From Caldifarciminota bacterium (GTDB taxonomy: Bacteria; Hydrothermota; Tepidihabitantia; B3-TA06): a stretch of DNA of 34,251 bases. This document shows, in pieces, positions 1 to 7,229 of the stretch. The translations under genes were made by a program, and so were the position numbers. Below the pieces are notes generated by a model that did not search any database, was not told where the DNA came from, and saw nothing but the letters and a program-made list of their open reading frames with translations. The stretch lies in the NCBI GenBank assembly GCA_016934635.1, contig JAFGSK010000085.1, positions 1-34,251 on the forward strand, given 5' to 3'. Position 1 is the first letter of the stretch; each line of letters opens with the position of its first letter.

Positions 1-1
1 G

Positions 2-154
2 TTCATCTCCTACCTTATCCAACCCATTATGATTGGAGGTAGATCGCAACGCAGGGAGTATTCCCAGCGCCTTACCCTGACCCTGGCGAAGGCGGAAGAG
101 ATACTTAAGCATTACGGTGCGATGCCTAAATTCGTAAGCGCCCAGGCGGTGTAG
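2..154 (+). CDS. 3' end of an unrecognised protein (partial)
   Basis: An open frame runs from the left edge of the window to a TAG at 152-154. It encodes about 50 residues, with a hydrophobic stretch, a basic RSQRREYSQR segment and a helical tail ending in KFVSAQAV. The stop lies one base before the ATG of the 540-aa gene, so the two are probably co-transcribed and translationally coupled. Too little is visible to name a family. The open frame and the tight junction support a real gene, but the start and most of the protein are outside the window. Confidence 0.5.
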   Translation, partial: FISYLIQPIMIGGRSQRREYSQRLTLTLAKAEEILKHYGAMPKFVSAQAV

Positions 155-155
155 T

Positions 156-1778
156 ATGAAGAAGATAAGGGCACCTGCGGCTTGCGATACGAGTACGGAT
201 TCGGCGCTCGTATGGCAGGCTTTGAAGACTTTTGAACTGGCTGTAGAGACCGTGCTTAGGGAGGTATTGCGTGCCAAGCCCGAGCACTACAAGCCGGGTT
301 TCACGCCTGCAGAGGTGGTGAGCGCGAAACTGGGCATGAGCGCGGACGAGTTCGAGCAAGCGATGGCTAAAAGCCTTGCGCAGTCAGGATATCAAAAAGC
401 CAGCTTCATGTCCTGCGAACCAGAACCCCAAGGTGATTCCGACAACACCCCAATTCAGCAGGGGGGATTGAACGAAACCCCTGAAGTAGGAAAGACCTCC
501 TGGAGTCGCAACGAGTGGGAAAGAGACCTAAAGAAAGAACTTGACGAGATTGAATCCTACAGAGGTCCATTGATGGAGAAATATCTTGAAGGTTTGGGTA
601 AAAGCGTAAACGAGATAACACCTCAAGACTTACAAAAAGCGGCAGAAAAATATGCCGCTTTCAAACGTGCGGCGCTGTGGATGAGGTGGTTTAACTACCT
701 TATGGGTTACGCATTACGTGAATTCGCTCCGGATCCCGAAAGAGACTTAACGCAATCAACACATTCGGATCAAGGCGTACGAGAGATGCAGGAGGCTGAA
801 GAGAATCAAAGAAGGAAGAATTACGAAACCCTTAAAAGGCTTGCAAAGCAAAACTATAAGAACCTCGGTTACACTTACGTGGGGTTGATAAATCTATTCG
901 AGACTGCAGAGGACCTTGATAATCTCACGAAACAGTTGACCGAAGCCACAGGACAGATAATGGGAATGAAGGACGTTAGAAGACCTCGTCAAGGAGATCC
1001 GGAGTTGTATTACACCATGCGTGAGTCGCTGTGGCGCTTTGCCTTTGAGTATCTTTATAACTACGCTCCGATGGCCCGGACTGGCGAAGATGTCGCCCGC
1101 GGTTTCAAGGATGTCGTGGATAAAACCGGCTACGACTTTAACTACGAAATAGAGAATGAGAGAATAAACCGGTCCAACATCGGAATGGAAAAAGTAAGTA
1201 AGACCGTGCAGATAGGACAAGAATGGGGCGATATAATGAGTAAAGATAAAGGAGGAAGACCGGTACTGCTTAAGTGGGGTGAAGGCAGAGGTGGCGGAAC
1301 CCTAGGGCAACTTTTTGCAGAAATGGGCGAGTTCATCGCCCACGAAGAGATTGAAGCCTATTTCATTGAGGTATTAGGCGAAGAGGCAGGAATGTGGGAC
1401 ATTTATAAAGGGAGATCACACGCACACTTCATGACCCAGGCTTATCTCTTACACGTTGCACACTCCGGACTTTGGAAAGCAATGATGGAGGGCAGGATGC
1501 CCGACCAGAGAACGTTAAATCTGACCATTGACGAGTTTCAGCAAATATACAACAGGGTTAGATGGGCAGAAACCGTTAACGAGCCTCACACCGATCCTGC
1601 AGCAAGACTGGAAGAATATCCGAATCTATTGCCCGATGAAAGCATCGAGGTGCGGGATATGAACGCATACATACAGGCTCGCCGCGAAGAACTCGGTTGG
1701 GGATCGGTTGAAGAGTGGTATCCATATAAGATATGGGAAAAAGAACCGGAAGAGAGAGGTAAAAGACCAGGCGAGTAG
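156..1778 (+). CDS. Unrecognised 540-aa soluble protein (L), head of the L-M1-M2 array
   Basis: I do not recognise a family. The protein is hydrophilic and mostly helical, with no signal peptide and no membrane segment. Residues 1-75 look like a compact N-terminal domain and residues 80-115 a polar linker. From about 115 to 260 it is Lys/Glu-rich, probably helical or coiled coil. A Gly-rich stretch (GEGRGGGTLGQ, about residue 373) precedes the C-terminal domain (about 390-540) with motifs EEIEAYF, MTQAYLLHVAHSGLW, VRDMNAYI and EEWYPYKIW. Parts of that domain recur in two decayed copies at 3576-3937 and 4850-4978. ATG 156 follows the upstream stop by one base and has no clear Shine-Dalgarno, which suggests coupling. 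Directly downstream is a promoter and the first M1-M2 membrane pair. Pairing with small duplicated membrane proteins resembles toxin/immunity or signal/sensor arrays, but that is inference only. Confidence 0.8.
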   Translation: MKKIRAPAACDTSTDSALVWQALKTFELAVETVLREVLRAKPEHYKPGFTPAEVVSAKLGMSADEFEQAMAKSLAQSGYQKASFMSCEPEPQGDSDNTPIQQGGLNETPEVGKTSWSRNEWERDLKKELDEIESYRGPLMEKYLEGLGKSVNEITPQDLQKAAEKYAAFKRAALWMRWFNYLMGYALREFAPDPERDLTQSTHSDQGVREMQEAEENQRRKNYETLKRLAKQNYKNLGYTYVGLINLFETAEDLDNLTKQLTEATGQIMGMKDVRRPRQGDPELYYTMRESLWRFAFEYLYNYAPMARTGEDVARGFKDVVDKTGYDFNYEIENERINRSNIGMEKVSKTVQIGQEWGDIMSKDKGGRPVLLKWGEGRGGGTLGQLFAEMGEFIAHEEIEAYFIEVLGEEAGMWDIYKGRSHAHFMTQAYLLHVAHSGLWKAMMEGRMPDQRTLNLTIDEFQQIYNRVRWAETVNEPHTDPAARLEEYPNLLPDESIEVRDMNAYIQARREELGWGSVEEWYPYKIWEKEPEERGKRPGE

Positions 1779-1781
1779 AAC

Positions 1782-1809
1782 TTGACATATACGTTTACAT
1801 TGCTATACT
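1782..1809 (+). promoter_or_regulatory. Promoter of first membrane pair (TTGACA-16-TATACT)
   Basis: TTGACA at 1782-1787 and TATACT at 1804-1809 are separated by 16 nt. The site begins 3 nt after the stop of the 540-aa gene and lies about 40 nt upstream of the TTG start of M1. Equivalent sites precede the other two M1 copies, so each pair can be transcribed independently of L. Confidence 0.75.
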
Positions 1810-1849
1810 TAAATTAGGTTCTACTAAAGGCTAGGCAAAGGAGATAGTT

Positions 1850-2284
1850 TTGAAGGAATTGGTACTTACTCCGCTTGTTTCCCTTGGTGTCATTCTAATT
1901 GTCGGCGTTACAGCTTTTTTCCCCTATGGGTTAATCTACGACATAACGCTTGGAATCATGACCGATATTGGGCATAAAATATTGGAACACGGCTTGGTTT
2001 TTACCTCTGCAGACACCAACAACCTGCGGTTCGGACTTACACTGCTGTTCGCTGTGTTTACCGCCTTTCTTATCGGTTGTACACTTCTGCTACGCAAGGC
2101 ATCAAAATTATTGGAATTGAATCTTTTCGTAAAGATCCTGACAGGCATCACATACTACGTTGGTGGTGTTACATTCCTCATGATTCTCGGCATTTGGCTT
2201 GACTTTACACTCAAAGTAGCCAGATTGGGGGTTCTGGCCCGTGTTGGATTCTTTTTCTACGACGGGTTTTATTACATCATGTGA
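1850..2284 (+). CDS. Small three-helix membrane protein M1, copy 1
   Basis: A 144-aa hydrophobic protein with three likely transmembrane helices at about residues 5-27, 60-82 and 97-120. Between helices 2 and 3 is a cytoplasmic-looking LLRKASKLLEL segment, and after helix 3 come WLDF and RVGFFFY. The same signatures appear in the proteins at 2788 and 4035, so these are paralogues; I do not know the family. The start is TTG at 1850, chosen for AAAGGAG at 1837-1843 and the MKELVL N-terminus. The M2 gene follows 6 nt later. The protein lacks recognisable catalytic residues; a structural, channel-like or immunity-type role is possible but unproven. Confidence 0.75.
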   Translation: MKELVLTPLVSLGVILIVGVTAFFPYGLIYDITLGIMTDIGHKILEHGLVFTSADTNNLRFGLTLLFAVFTAFLIGCTLLLRKASKLLELNLFVKILTGITYYVGGVTFLMILGIWLDFTLKVARLGVLARVGFFFYDGFYYIM

Positions 2285-2290
2285 GGAGAA

Positions 2291-2656
2291 ATGATTAGAT
2301 ATCAGAATGCGAGATTGACTATTCAAATGGTAAGCCTTATTCTTGCGGCTGCACTCGCAGCTTATCTTGCAGGTTACTCTGTTCTCGTAATTATGTCTGT
2401 TTCTCTGTTATTTATTATTCTGAGTCGGAAAGCTCTTCACAAGGAAAAGACACTCTCACTTTCAGCGTTATTATTTATGCTTCCTATGGCAATTTTAATG
2501 GTAGTTATATTAGCCACCTCGGATTATTGGTCTGTTTTTGTTAAATTCCCTCAGAGAGTATACCCCTATCCATATTGGATTAACAAATATAAGTATTATA
2601 TCTATCTTATTAGAACTGCCCTTGAATCCTTCCTCTTTGCGCCAACCCCTTTGTAA
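2291..2656 (+). CDS. Small three-helix membrane protein M2, copy 1
   Basis: A 121-aa hydrophobic protein with three predicted membrane helices (about residues 10-27, 29-46 and 56-75) and an aromatic tail rich in Tyr and Trp. It shares with the other two M2 copies the order helix, FL(V) helix, SRK/TRK/GRK basic turn, helix, polar aromatic tail; overall identity is low. AGGAG at 2284-2288 overlaps the M1 stop and sits unusually close to ATG 2291. It is almost certainly co-transcribed with M1. Family unknown. The region is more AT-rich than the flanking housekeeping genes, which suits an accessory cassette. Confidence 0.65.
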   Translation: MIRYQNARLTIQMVSLILAAALAAYLAGYSVLVIMSVSLLFIILSRKALHKEKTLSLSALLFMLPMAILMVVILATSDYWSVFVKFPQRVYPYPYWINKYKYYIYLIRTALESFLFAPTPL

Positions 2657-2724
2657 CTCCGAACTGGGGTCGTTGTACAAGGGCATGTGAAAACCCTAAA
2701 TAACTGCCTTTAAGACTCGGGGGC

Positions 2725-2752
2725 TTGACAAGCGTGATTCCTTGATTAAGAT
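2725..2752 (+). promoter_or_regulatory. Promoter of second membrane pair (TTGACA-16-TAAGAT)
   Basis: TTGACA at 2725-2730 and TAAGAT at 2747-2752 with a 16-nt spacer, about 35 nt upstream of the TTG start of M1 copy 2. The -10 is weaker than in copies 1 and 3. The stretch 2657-2724 holds no recognisable remnant of L. Confidence 0.55.
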
Positions 2753-2787
2753 TATTATGTAATCCTTTGTGCTCCAAGGAGGTTGTA

Positions 2788-3213
2788 TTGAAACATGTGC
2801 TACTTGTGGTTCTCACTGTTTTGGGAGCGACAGCCCTAGTTGGTCTAGTTGCTTATTTTCCCTTCCCCGGCCTGTACGATTTCGTTCTGGATGAAATGGA
2901 TATTTTCCTAATAACACCTCCACCGGACCCTGACATGTTTCGACTGAAAATTACTATAGTGGCCCTTGGAGTTGCTACTATCCTGATCATACTCATGATT
3001 CTTCTGCGTAAGGCATCTAACAAATTAGAATTGAAGCTCTTCCATCGTCTGCTTACATGGAGTTCCTTTTATGTGGGTGTGGCGACCGTGATAATGCTCA
3101 TCGGTATGTGGATTGACTTTCATCCCTGGGTTCGAGTTTACGGTGGATATACGGCGCGAGTAGGCTTTTTCTTCGGTTTTAATACATATTTCTCAGTCTG
3201 TCCACATCCATAA
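2788..3213 (+). CDS. Small three-helix membrane protein M1, copy 2
   Basis: A 141-aa membrane protein and paralogue of the proteins at 1850 and 4035. Shared marks are YFPFPGLYDFVLD after helix 1, MFRLKIT before helix 2, LLRKASNKLEL, LLTWSSFYVGV, and MLIGMWIDF followed by ARVGFFFGF. It is closer to copy 3 (PFPGIYAFVLD, LFRLKIT, GMWLDF) than to copy 1, so copies 2 and 3 probably arose from the later duplication. Start TTG 2788 was preferred over TTG 2767 because AAGGAGG (2776-2782) sits 5 nt upstream of 2788 and would lie inside the gene otherwise. M2 copy 2 follows. Function unknown. Confidence 0.75.
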   Translation: MKHVLLVVLTVLGATALVGLVAYFPFPGLYDFVLDEMDIFLITPPPDPDMFRLKITIVALGVATILIILMILLRKASNKLELKLFHRLLTWSSFYVGVATVIMLIGMWIDFHPWVRVYGGYTARVGFFFGFNTYFSVCPHP

Positions 3214-3224
3214 CGAAGAGTATA

Positions 3225-3548
3225 ATGATGAAGAACGAATTGCTTGACTCTTTAATTGAAGTAACAGGAATTGCTATCATAGCCGCGCTTGCGGTGTTTC
3301 AGGACGGCCTTCTTTTCCTCGTCATCTCGGCGGTGTCCCTCTTAACTTTAGTCTTAACCCGCAAAAAGCCGCCTGCTAGAACGGTTATCTTTGTCTGGGT
3401 AAGCATAGGTTTGATCGTTGCTGCGGTTTCGGCTGTGGTAGTTCTTTGGAGTCACTACAATTTTGAAACGGTCTTCCTCAGGGGGCCAGTGTGGTTTTGG
3501 GGCCGTGTCTTCGACAGACTAGCAAATGTAATTATAGGCATGCCGTAG
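3225..3548 (+). CDS. Small three-helix membrane protein M2, copy 2
   Basis: A 107-aa membrane protein, the shortest of the three M2 copies. Helices are at about residues 14-27, 29-46 and 56-76. A TRKKPP basic turn follows helix 2, and the amphipathic tail contains FWGRVFDRLANVIIG, matching WEKFFNGFGNFLFG in copy 3. Two adjacent ATG codons (3225 and 3228) are both possible starts, with weak GAAGAG upstream. The gene sits 11 nt after M1 copy 2. It is followed directly by a decayed fragment of the L gene. Function unknown. Confidence 0.65.
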   Translation: MMKNELLDSLIEVTGIAIIAALAVFQDGLLFLVISAVSLLTLVLTRKKPPARTVIFVWVSIGLIVAAVSAVVVLWSHYNFETVFLRGPVWFWGRVFDRLANVIIGMP

Positions 3549-3575
3549 GGGCGTTAACCTTTCTGGTGAGGATAA

Positions 3576-3937
3576 ATAGAGAACGAAGAGATTGAAGCCT
3601 ATTATGCTCATAGGCTTAGGTCTACGGTAGGCGTTGGAAATGTTTACGGGGGAGGTTGGAAGCCCATTTGATAACCCAGGCATACCTATTATATGTTGCA
3701 AAAGCAGGTTTCTTTGATTCAATTATGGATGGTGTAACTCCTCCGGATAGGAATATCGGGATAACGCTCGATGAGATAGAACAGCGCTATGAAAGAAAGC
3801 CGTGGGGAGATAGCTATGAGAAAGGAAACCGTCATCCCGACATTAACGTTAGAGACATGAATGACTACATCGATACTTGGGAGCCAACCTGGGAACACGT
3901 TGAAAAATGGCATCCTTTGTGGAAAGATACACAATAA
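3576..3937 (+). pseudogene. Frameshifted C-terminal remnant of the 540-aa protein L
   Basis: The frame opening at 3576 encodes NEEIEAYYAHRL, matching HEEIEAYFIEVL of L (about residue 399). It continues to about 3655, after which homology moves to another frame: EAHLITQAYLLYVAKAGFF matches AHFMTQAYLLHVAHSGLW. It ends with INVRDMNDYI and EKWHPLWKD against IEVRDMNAYI and EEWYPYKIW, stopping at 3937. Only about the last 140 residues of L are represented, and a frameshift near 3645-3660 breaks them. A TTG at 3656 could still start a 93-aa product, so an orphan C-terminal domain cannot be excluded. Confidence 0.75.
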
Positions 3938-3972
3938 GTCTTATTACCCACCTGATTCAGAAGATACTGTAC

Positions 3973-4000
3973 TTGACAATACTCTACTCTTGTTTACAAT
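3973..4000 (+). promoter_or_regulatory. Promoter of third membrane pair (TTGACA-16-TACAAT)
   Basis: TTGACA at 3973-3978 and TACAAT at 3995-4000 with a 16-nt spacer, 34 nt upstream of ATG 4035. As in copy 1, it lies just after the end of an L C-terminus (here a remnant). Confidence 0.7.
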
Positions 4001-4034
4001 GCAAGTAAAGTCCTGGTTTTTTATTGGAGGCGTG

Positions 4035-4466
4035 ATGAGAAAATTTTACGTTATCCTGACCTTATTGGGAACTCTAGGTATATTAGGTTTAACCACATAC
4101 ATACCATTCCCAGGTATTTATGCCTTCGTTTTGGATCAGACTCATTATCGACTATCACTGTGGAATCTTTCCTTGCGGATCAGCCCTGATTTATTCAGGC
4201 TTAAGATCACCTTAGCCGTTATAATCGTAATTGGAGCAATGATTCTCATCCAGTTTCTGCTACGTAAGGCATCTAAAATTCTCGAGTTGCAAATTCTTTG
4301 CCAACTACTTACCTGGGGAATATACTATACTGGAGTGGTGACAGCGTTGATGCTCGTCGGCATGTGGCTTGACTTTCAACCTTGTGTTGTAGTCCCAGAC
4401 AAATATTATGTCTTTTCGCGTGTAGGGTTTATCTTTTACTACTCCTCACCGTATGGTATGATGTAG
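4035..4466 (+). CDS. Small three-helix membrane protein M1, copy 3
   Basis: A 143-aa membrane protein, third paralogue of M1. Visible family marks are YIPFPGIYAFVLD, LFRLKIT, LLRKASKILEL, LLTWGIYYTGV, MLVGMWLDFQP and RVGFIFYY. Three membrane helices are at about residues 5-25, 62-80 and 96-115. An open frame extends upstream to 3861, but that part overlaps the promoter and the L remnant. ATG 4035 has GGAGG at 4026-4030 and aligns with the N-termini of the other copies. M2 copy 3 follows 11 nt downstream. Family and function are unknown. Confidence 0.75.
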   Translation: MRKFYVILTLLGTLGILGLTTYIPFPGIYAFVLDQTHYRLSLWNLSLRISPDLFRLKITLAVIIVIGAMILIQFLLRKASKILELQILCQLLTWGIYYTGVVTALMLVGMWLDFQPCVVVPDKYYVFSRVGFIFYYSSPYGMM

Positions 4467-4477
4467 CAGGTTAAGTA

Positions 4478-4849
4478 ATGGGAAAAAGTAGCTTCAAGTT
4501 AATTACCCAGCTTTGTGCTGTTTTCCTGCTGGGAGCGATTGCAGTCTACTTCGAAGGTTACCTGTTTCTACTGGTTGCCGCGGCATGCATGTTGTTTTTT
4601 TCTATCGGGAGGAAAAAGACAGCAGAAATCGCCAAGTTCTCGTGGATAGCCATGTCTCTATTCGTTGGCGCGTTGTTGCTCACGGTGTTACTCAATCGAT
4701 ACTGGCTTCTAGATAGTCTTATGGTTGGAGGAAATACCGCAGGTTTGTGGGAGAAATTCTTTAATGGTTTCGGAAATTTCCTATTCGGTAAACCCCCTTC
4801 AAATGAGTTCGAATATATTCCTATTATTTCCGATACAATCATGCACTAA
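4478..4849 (+). CDS. Small three-helix membrane protein M2, copy 3
   Basis: A 123-aa membrane protein, third M2 paralogue. It shares AVYFEGYLFLLVAAACMLFF with AVFQDGLLFLVISAVSLLTL of copy 2, the GRKKT basic turn, and the tail WEKFFNGFGNFLFGKP. Three membrane helices are likely at about residues 8-20, 22-42 and 52-73. It starts at ATG 4478 without a strong Shine-Dalgarno, so translation may depend on the upstream M1. A second remnant of L begins right after its stop. Function unknown. Confidence 0.65.
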   Translation: MGKSSFKLITQLCAVFLLGAIAVYFEGYLFLLVAAACMLFFSIGRKKTAEIAKFSWIAMSLFVGALLLTVLLNRYWLLDSLMVGGNTAGLWEKFFNGFGNFLFGKPPSNEFEYIPIISDTIMH

Positions 4850-4978
4850 AGGACCACCCACCAGATAGCAGACGCCTACTGCTGGGAATGGGGTAGAAAG
4901 GGATTCTTCTGGTCCCTGGCCAGGATGGAACCTTGGAGTAAAACTGAACCTAAAAAAATGATCTTGGATACTTACTGA
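4850..4978 (+). pseudogene. Second, shorter remnant of the L C-terminal domain
   Basis: In the frame ending with TGA at 4976-4978, the sequence reads THQIADAYCWEWGRKGFFWS and then LARMEPW ... MILDTY. This lines up with AHFMTQAYLLHVAHSGLWKA ... IDEFQQIY of L (about residues 421-465). Roughly 40 residues survive, with no start codon and without the VRDMNAYI segment. It abuts the end of convergent dprA. Similarity is weaker than for the remnant at 3576, so this is an older or more diverged copy. Confidence 0.5.
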
Positions 4979-4985
4979 GGTGGAG

Positions 4986-6077
4986 TCACAACACCCTAAC
5001 GAACCGCATCCCGGGCAGCTGTTTGATTATCCCCTTGAGTTCCATATTGAGCAATATCGGATGCAGTTCGTTAGAAGCTATCCCCAGCTTATCCACAAGG
5101 CTGTCTACGTGCACGGGGTCAGGCCCGAGCAATTTATAGATGCGTCTCTCCACTTCCGTAAGAGCCGATTGATCGATGGTATCCTGAGTATCATTAGAAT
5201 CTAAAGGCTTGTAAACAGCCCCGAACTCCTCCAGGATATCCTCAACCCTTGAAACCAGTTTGGCACCTTCCTTGAGTAGTTTGTTGGTTCCGGTTGACTG
5301 GTGCGAGAATATACCGCCGGGTACGGCAAATACCTCGCGCCCGCCCTCGGCAGCCAGTCTGGCGGTGATCAGGGCGCCGGATTTTGCTCCGGCCTCAACC
5401 GCAACAACCCCATGGGACAGCCAGGCGATGATCCGGTTTCGCTGGGGAAAGAGCCCGGGGGCAGGTGGTGTGCCGGGGACAAACTCTGATACCACCGCCC
5501 CTTGGGAGGAGATTGCATCGAAGAGTTTTTCGTTCTCCGGAGGATAGGGGATGTCTATGCCGCAGCCCAATACAGCTATCGTGCGACCGCCTGCGGCAAG
5601 GCAGCCTTTGTGAGCCAGGGTGTCGATTCCCCTCGCCGCTCCCGATACTATAACCACCCCACGAGCGGCAAGTTCTCGTGAAAGGCGCTCGGTTGCAGCC
5701 CTGCCGTAACCTGTGGCCCTGCGCGTACCCACGATGGCCAAGGCAAGCTTCTCCTCCGAGCGAAGCTCTCCACGAACGAAGAGTACAGGCGGTGCGGCAG
5801 GTGAGTTCAAAAGAAGCTTGGGGTACTCAGGGTCCATGCAGGTGATTATCCTGGCTCCTATCTCCTTGAGTGTTCCCAGCGCTTTCTTCGTTTCTTCTGA
5901 ACGGGTATAGGAGGCGATAGCCGCGGCAACCTTATCTCCGATCTTTGCCTCCTCCAGCTCTGCTGACGACTTCTTGAATATCACCTCGGGCGGCCCGAAG
6001 AAATCCATGAGCTTTGTTAAGCGTTTTTCGCCCAAGCCTTCGATGGACATGAGATCGAGATATGCTTCGTTCTTCAC
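4986..6077 (-). CDS. dprA: DNA processing protein DprA
   Basis: DprA/Smf binds single-stranded DNA entering during natural transformation and loads RecA. The 363-aa protein has an N-terminal helix-hairpin-helix-like region (SIEGLGEKRL, about residues 11-20) and a Rossmann-type DNA-binding core. Core motifs include AIVGTRRATGYGR, VSGAARGIDTLAH, FPQRNRIIAWLS and AKSGALITARLA. A C-terminal winged-helix domain spans about 295-363. The start is GTG 6077 with GGGAGGAGG about 8 nt upstream; an upstream extension to 6110 would swallow that site. It lies 84 nt downstream of obgE in the same direction and converges with the L remnant. Family assignment is secure. Confidence 0.95.
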   Translation of the reverse strand: MKNEAYLDLMSIEGLGEKRLTKLMDFFGPPEVIFKKSSAELEEAKIGDKVAAAIASYTRSEETKKALGTLKEIGARIITCMDPEYPKLLLNSPAAPPVLFVRGELRSEEKLALAIVGTRRATGYGRAATERLSRELAARGVVIVSGAARGIDTLAHKGCLAAGGRTIAVLGCGIDIPYPPENEKLFDAISSQGAVVSEFVPGTPPAPGLFPQRNRIIAWLSHGVVAVEAGAKSGALITARLAAEGGREVFAVPGGIFSHQSTGTNKLLKEGAKLVSRVEDILEEFGAVYKPLDSNDTQDTIDQSALTEVERRIYKLLGPDPVHVDSLVDKLGIASNELHPILLNMELKGIIKQLPGMRFVRVL

Positions 6078-6161
6078 CCGTAACACCTCCTCCCGTACCA
6101 GTAACACCAATACTCCACAATTCGTTCCTCACACGGTTCCTTGAATAGTTTTGGATCCATC

Positions 6162-7121
6162 TTACTTACCCAGAATCGAGGTTAAACGTTTCTTCAACTC
6201 AGGTATGCCCTCCCCGGTAAGTCCCGAAATGTAAAGCACATCCGGCTCGCTGGTTATCTCAACCTTATCCGGTACCAGATCGATCTTGTTCACGATGACC
6301 AACCTCCTGCGGTTCAAAAGCTCCGGATTATAGGCCTCGAGTTCACCGAGCAAGGTCAGGTAAGCAGCTACCGGATCCTCGTCTGCAGCCAGCACGAAAA
6401 TGAGAATCCTGGTCCTTTCGATATGTCTGAGGAATCTCAGACCGAGTCCCTTACCTTCGGCGGCTCCTTCGATTATACCCGGGATATCCGAGAGCGTAAA
6501 GGAGAGCCATTCGTCGCGGAGTACACCCAGGTTCGGAGAAAGGGTAGTGAAGGGGTAGGAGGCGATCTTGGGCTCGGCGTTGGTGAGTGCCCGCAGCAGG
6601 GTAGACTTACCCGCATTTGGCAGACCCACGAAGCCCACGTCGGCCAAAAGACGAAGTACCAGTTTCAGCTTGAGCCGCTCTCCAGGCTTACCCTCCTCGT
6701 ACTCCCGCGGAGCCTGGTGGGTTGAGCTAACGAATCTGGCGTTGCCCTTGCCGCCTTTCCCGCCTTTTGCCGCAAGTAATCGCTGCCCTTCCTCCAGCAC
6801 CGAACCGATAAGCTCCCCACTATCTATGTCATATGCGTCGGTGCCCAAAGGGACCACAATCTCTTTGTCCTGGCCTCTGGCCCCGTGCATGTTCTTACCT
6901 TTGCCGTGTACGCCTCTTTCAGCCTTGTAGGTAACGTGATACTCGAGGTCGGCAAGGGTGGCAAGCTGCAGGTTCCCCACGAGGTACACCGAACCGCCGT
7001 TTCCGCCGTCACCGCCGTCAGGTCCGCCTCTGGGAACGAACTTCTCGCGCCTGAAGCTCAAACAACCCGAGCCCCCGTCGCCTGCAATTACACGTATGGT
7101 TACCTCGTCAACAAACCGCAT
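6162..7121 (-). CDS. obgE: GTPase Obg
   Basis: Obg is an essential ribosome-associated GTPase acting in 50S subunit maturation and stress control. The 319-aa protein has the Gly-rich Obg fold (residues 1-155, with GDGGSGCLSFRREKFVPRGG and GGNGGSVYLVG). The G domain follows, with G1 GLPNAGKSTLL, G3 DIPGIIEGA, G4 NKIDL and G5 ISGLTGEG. It lacks the C-terminal OCT extension of some homologues. ATG 7121 gives the canonical MRFVDEV start; the frame extends to TTG 7154 but that region carries a likely promoter. dprA follows on the same strand. Confidence 0.95.
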   Translation of the reverse strand: MRFVDEVTIRVIAGDGGSGCLSFRREKFVPRGGPDGGDGGNGGSVYLVGNLQLATLADLEYHVTYKAERGVHGKGKNMHGARGQDKEIVVPLGTDAYDIDSGELIGSVLEEGQRLLAAKGGKGGKGNARFVSSTHQAPREYEEGKPGERLKLKLVLRLLADVGFVGLPNAGKSTLLRALTNAEPKIASYPFTTLSPNLGVLRDEWLSFTLSDIPGIIEGAAEGKGLGLRFLRHIERTRILIFVLAADEDPVAAYLTLLGELEAYNPELLNRRRLVIVNKIDLVPDKVEITSEPDVLYISGLTGEGIPELKKRLTSILGK

Positions 7122-7126
7122 TCCGT

Positions 7127-7154
7127 ACTTTATGCAGGTAAAGGGAAAAATCAA
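7127..7154 (-). promoter_or_regulatory. Possible obgE promoter (TTGATT-16-TAAAGT)
   Basis: On the minus strand TTGATT (7149-7154) and TAAAGT (7127-7132) are 16 nt apart. The -10 ends 5 nt before the ATG at 7121, so initiation here would give a leaderless or nearly leaderless mRNA. No Shine-Dalgarno is visible before 7121. Confidence 0.35.
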
Positions 7155-7170
7155 GCTGATAGCATTTGGG

Positions 7171-7198
7171 TTGACATCTTATTGAAACATCCTATTAT
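7171..7198 (+). promoter_or_regulatory. Promoter of exported beta-propeller gene (TTGACA-16-TATTAT)
   Basis: TTGACA at 7171-7176 and TATTAT at 7193-7198 with a 16-nt spacer. AAGGAGG at 7217-7223 and ATG 7230 follow. It is divergent from obgE. Confidence 0.75.
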
Positions 7199-7229
7199 TC
7201 ATCTATAACATAAATGAAGGAGGTTACAT

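Noticed and set aside
2657..2724. A third L remnant between pairs 1 and 2
   Set aside because: The frames I read through this stretch showed no segment resembling the L C-terminus.
5089..5097. Perfect DnaA box TTATCCACA
   Set aside because: A single copy within the dprA coding sequence, with no neighbouring boxes or AT-rich unwinding region; most likely chance.
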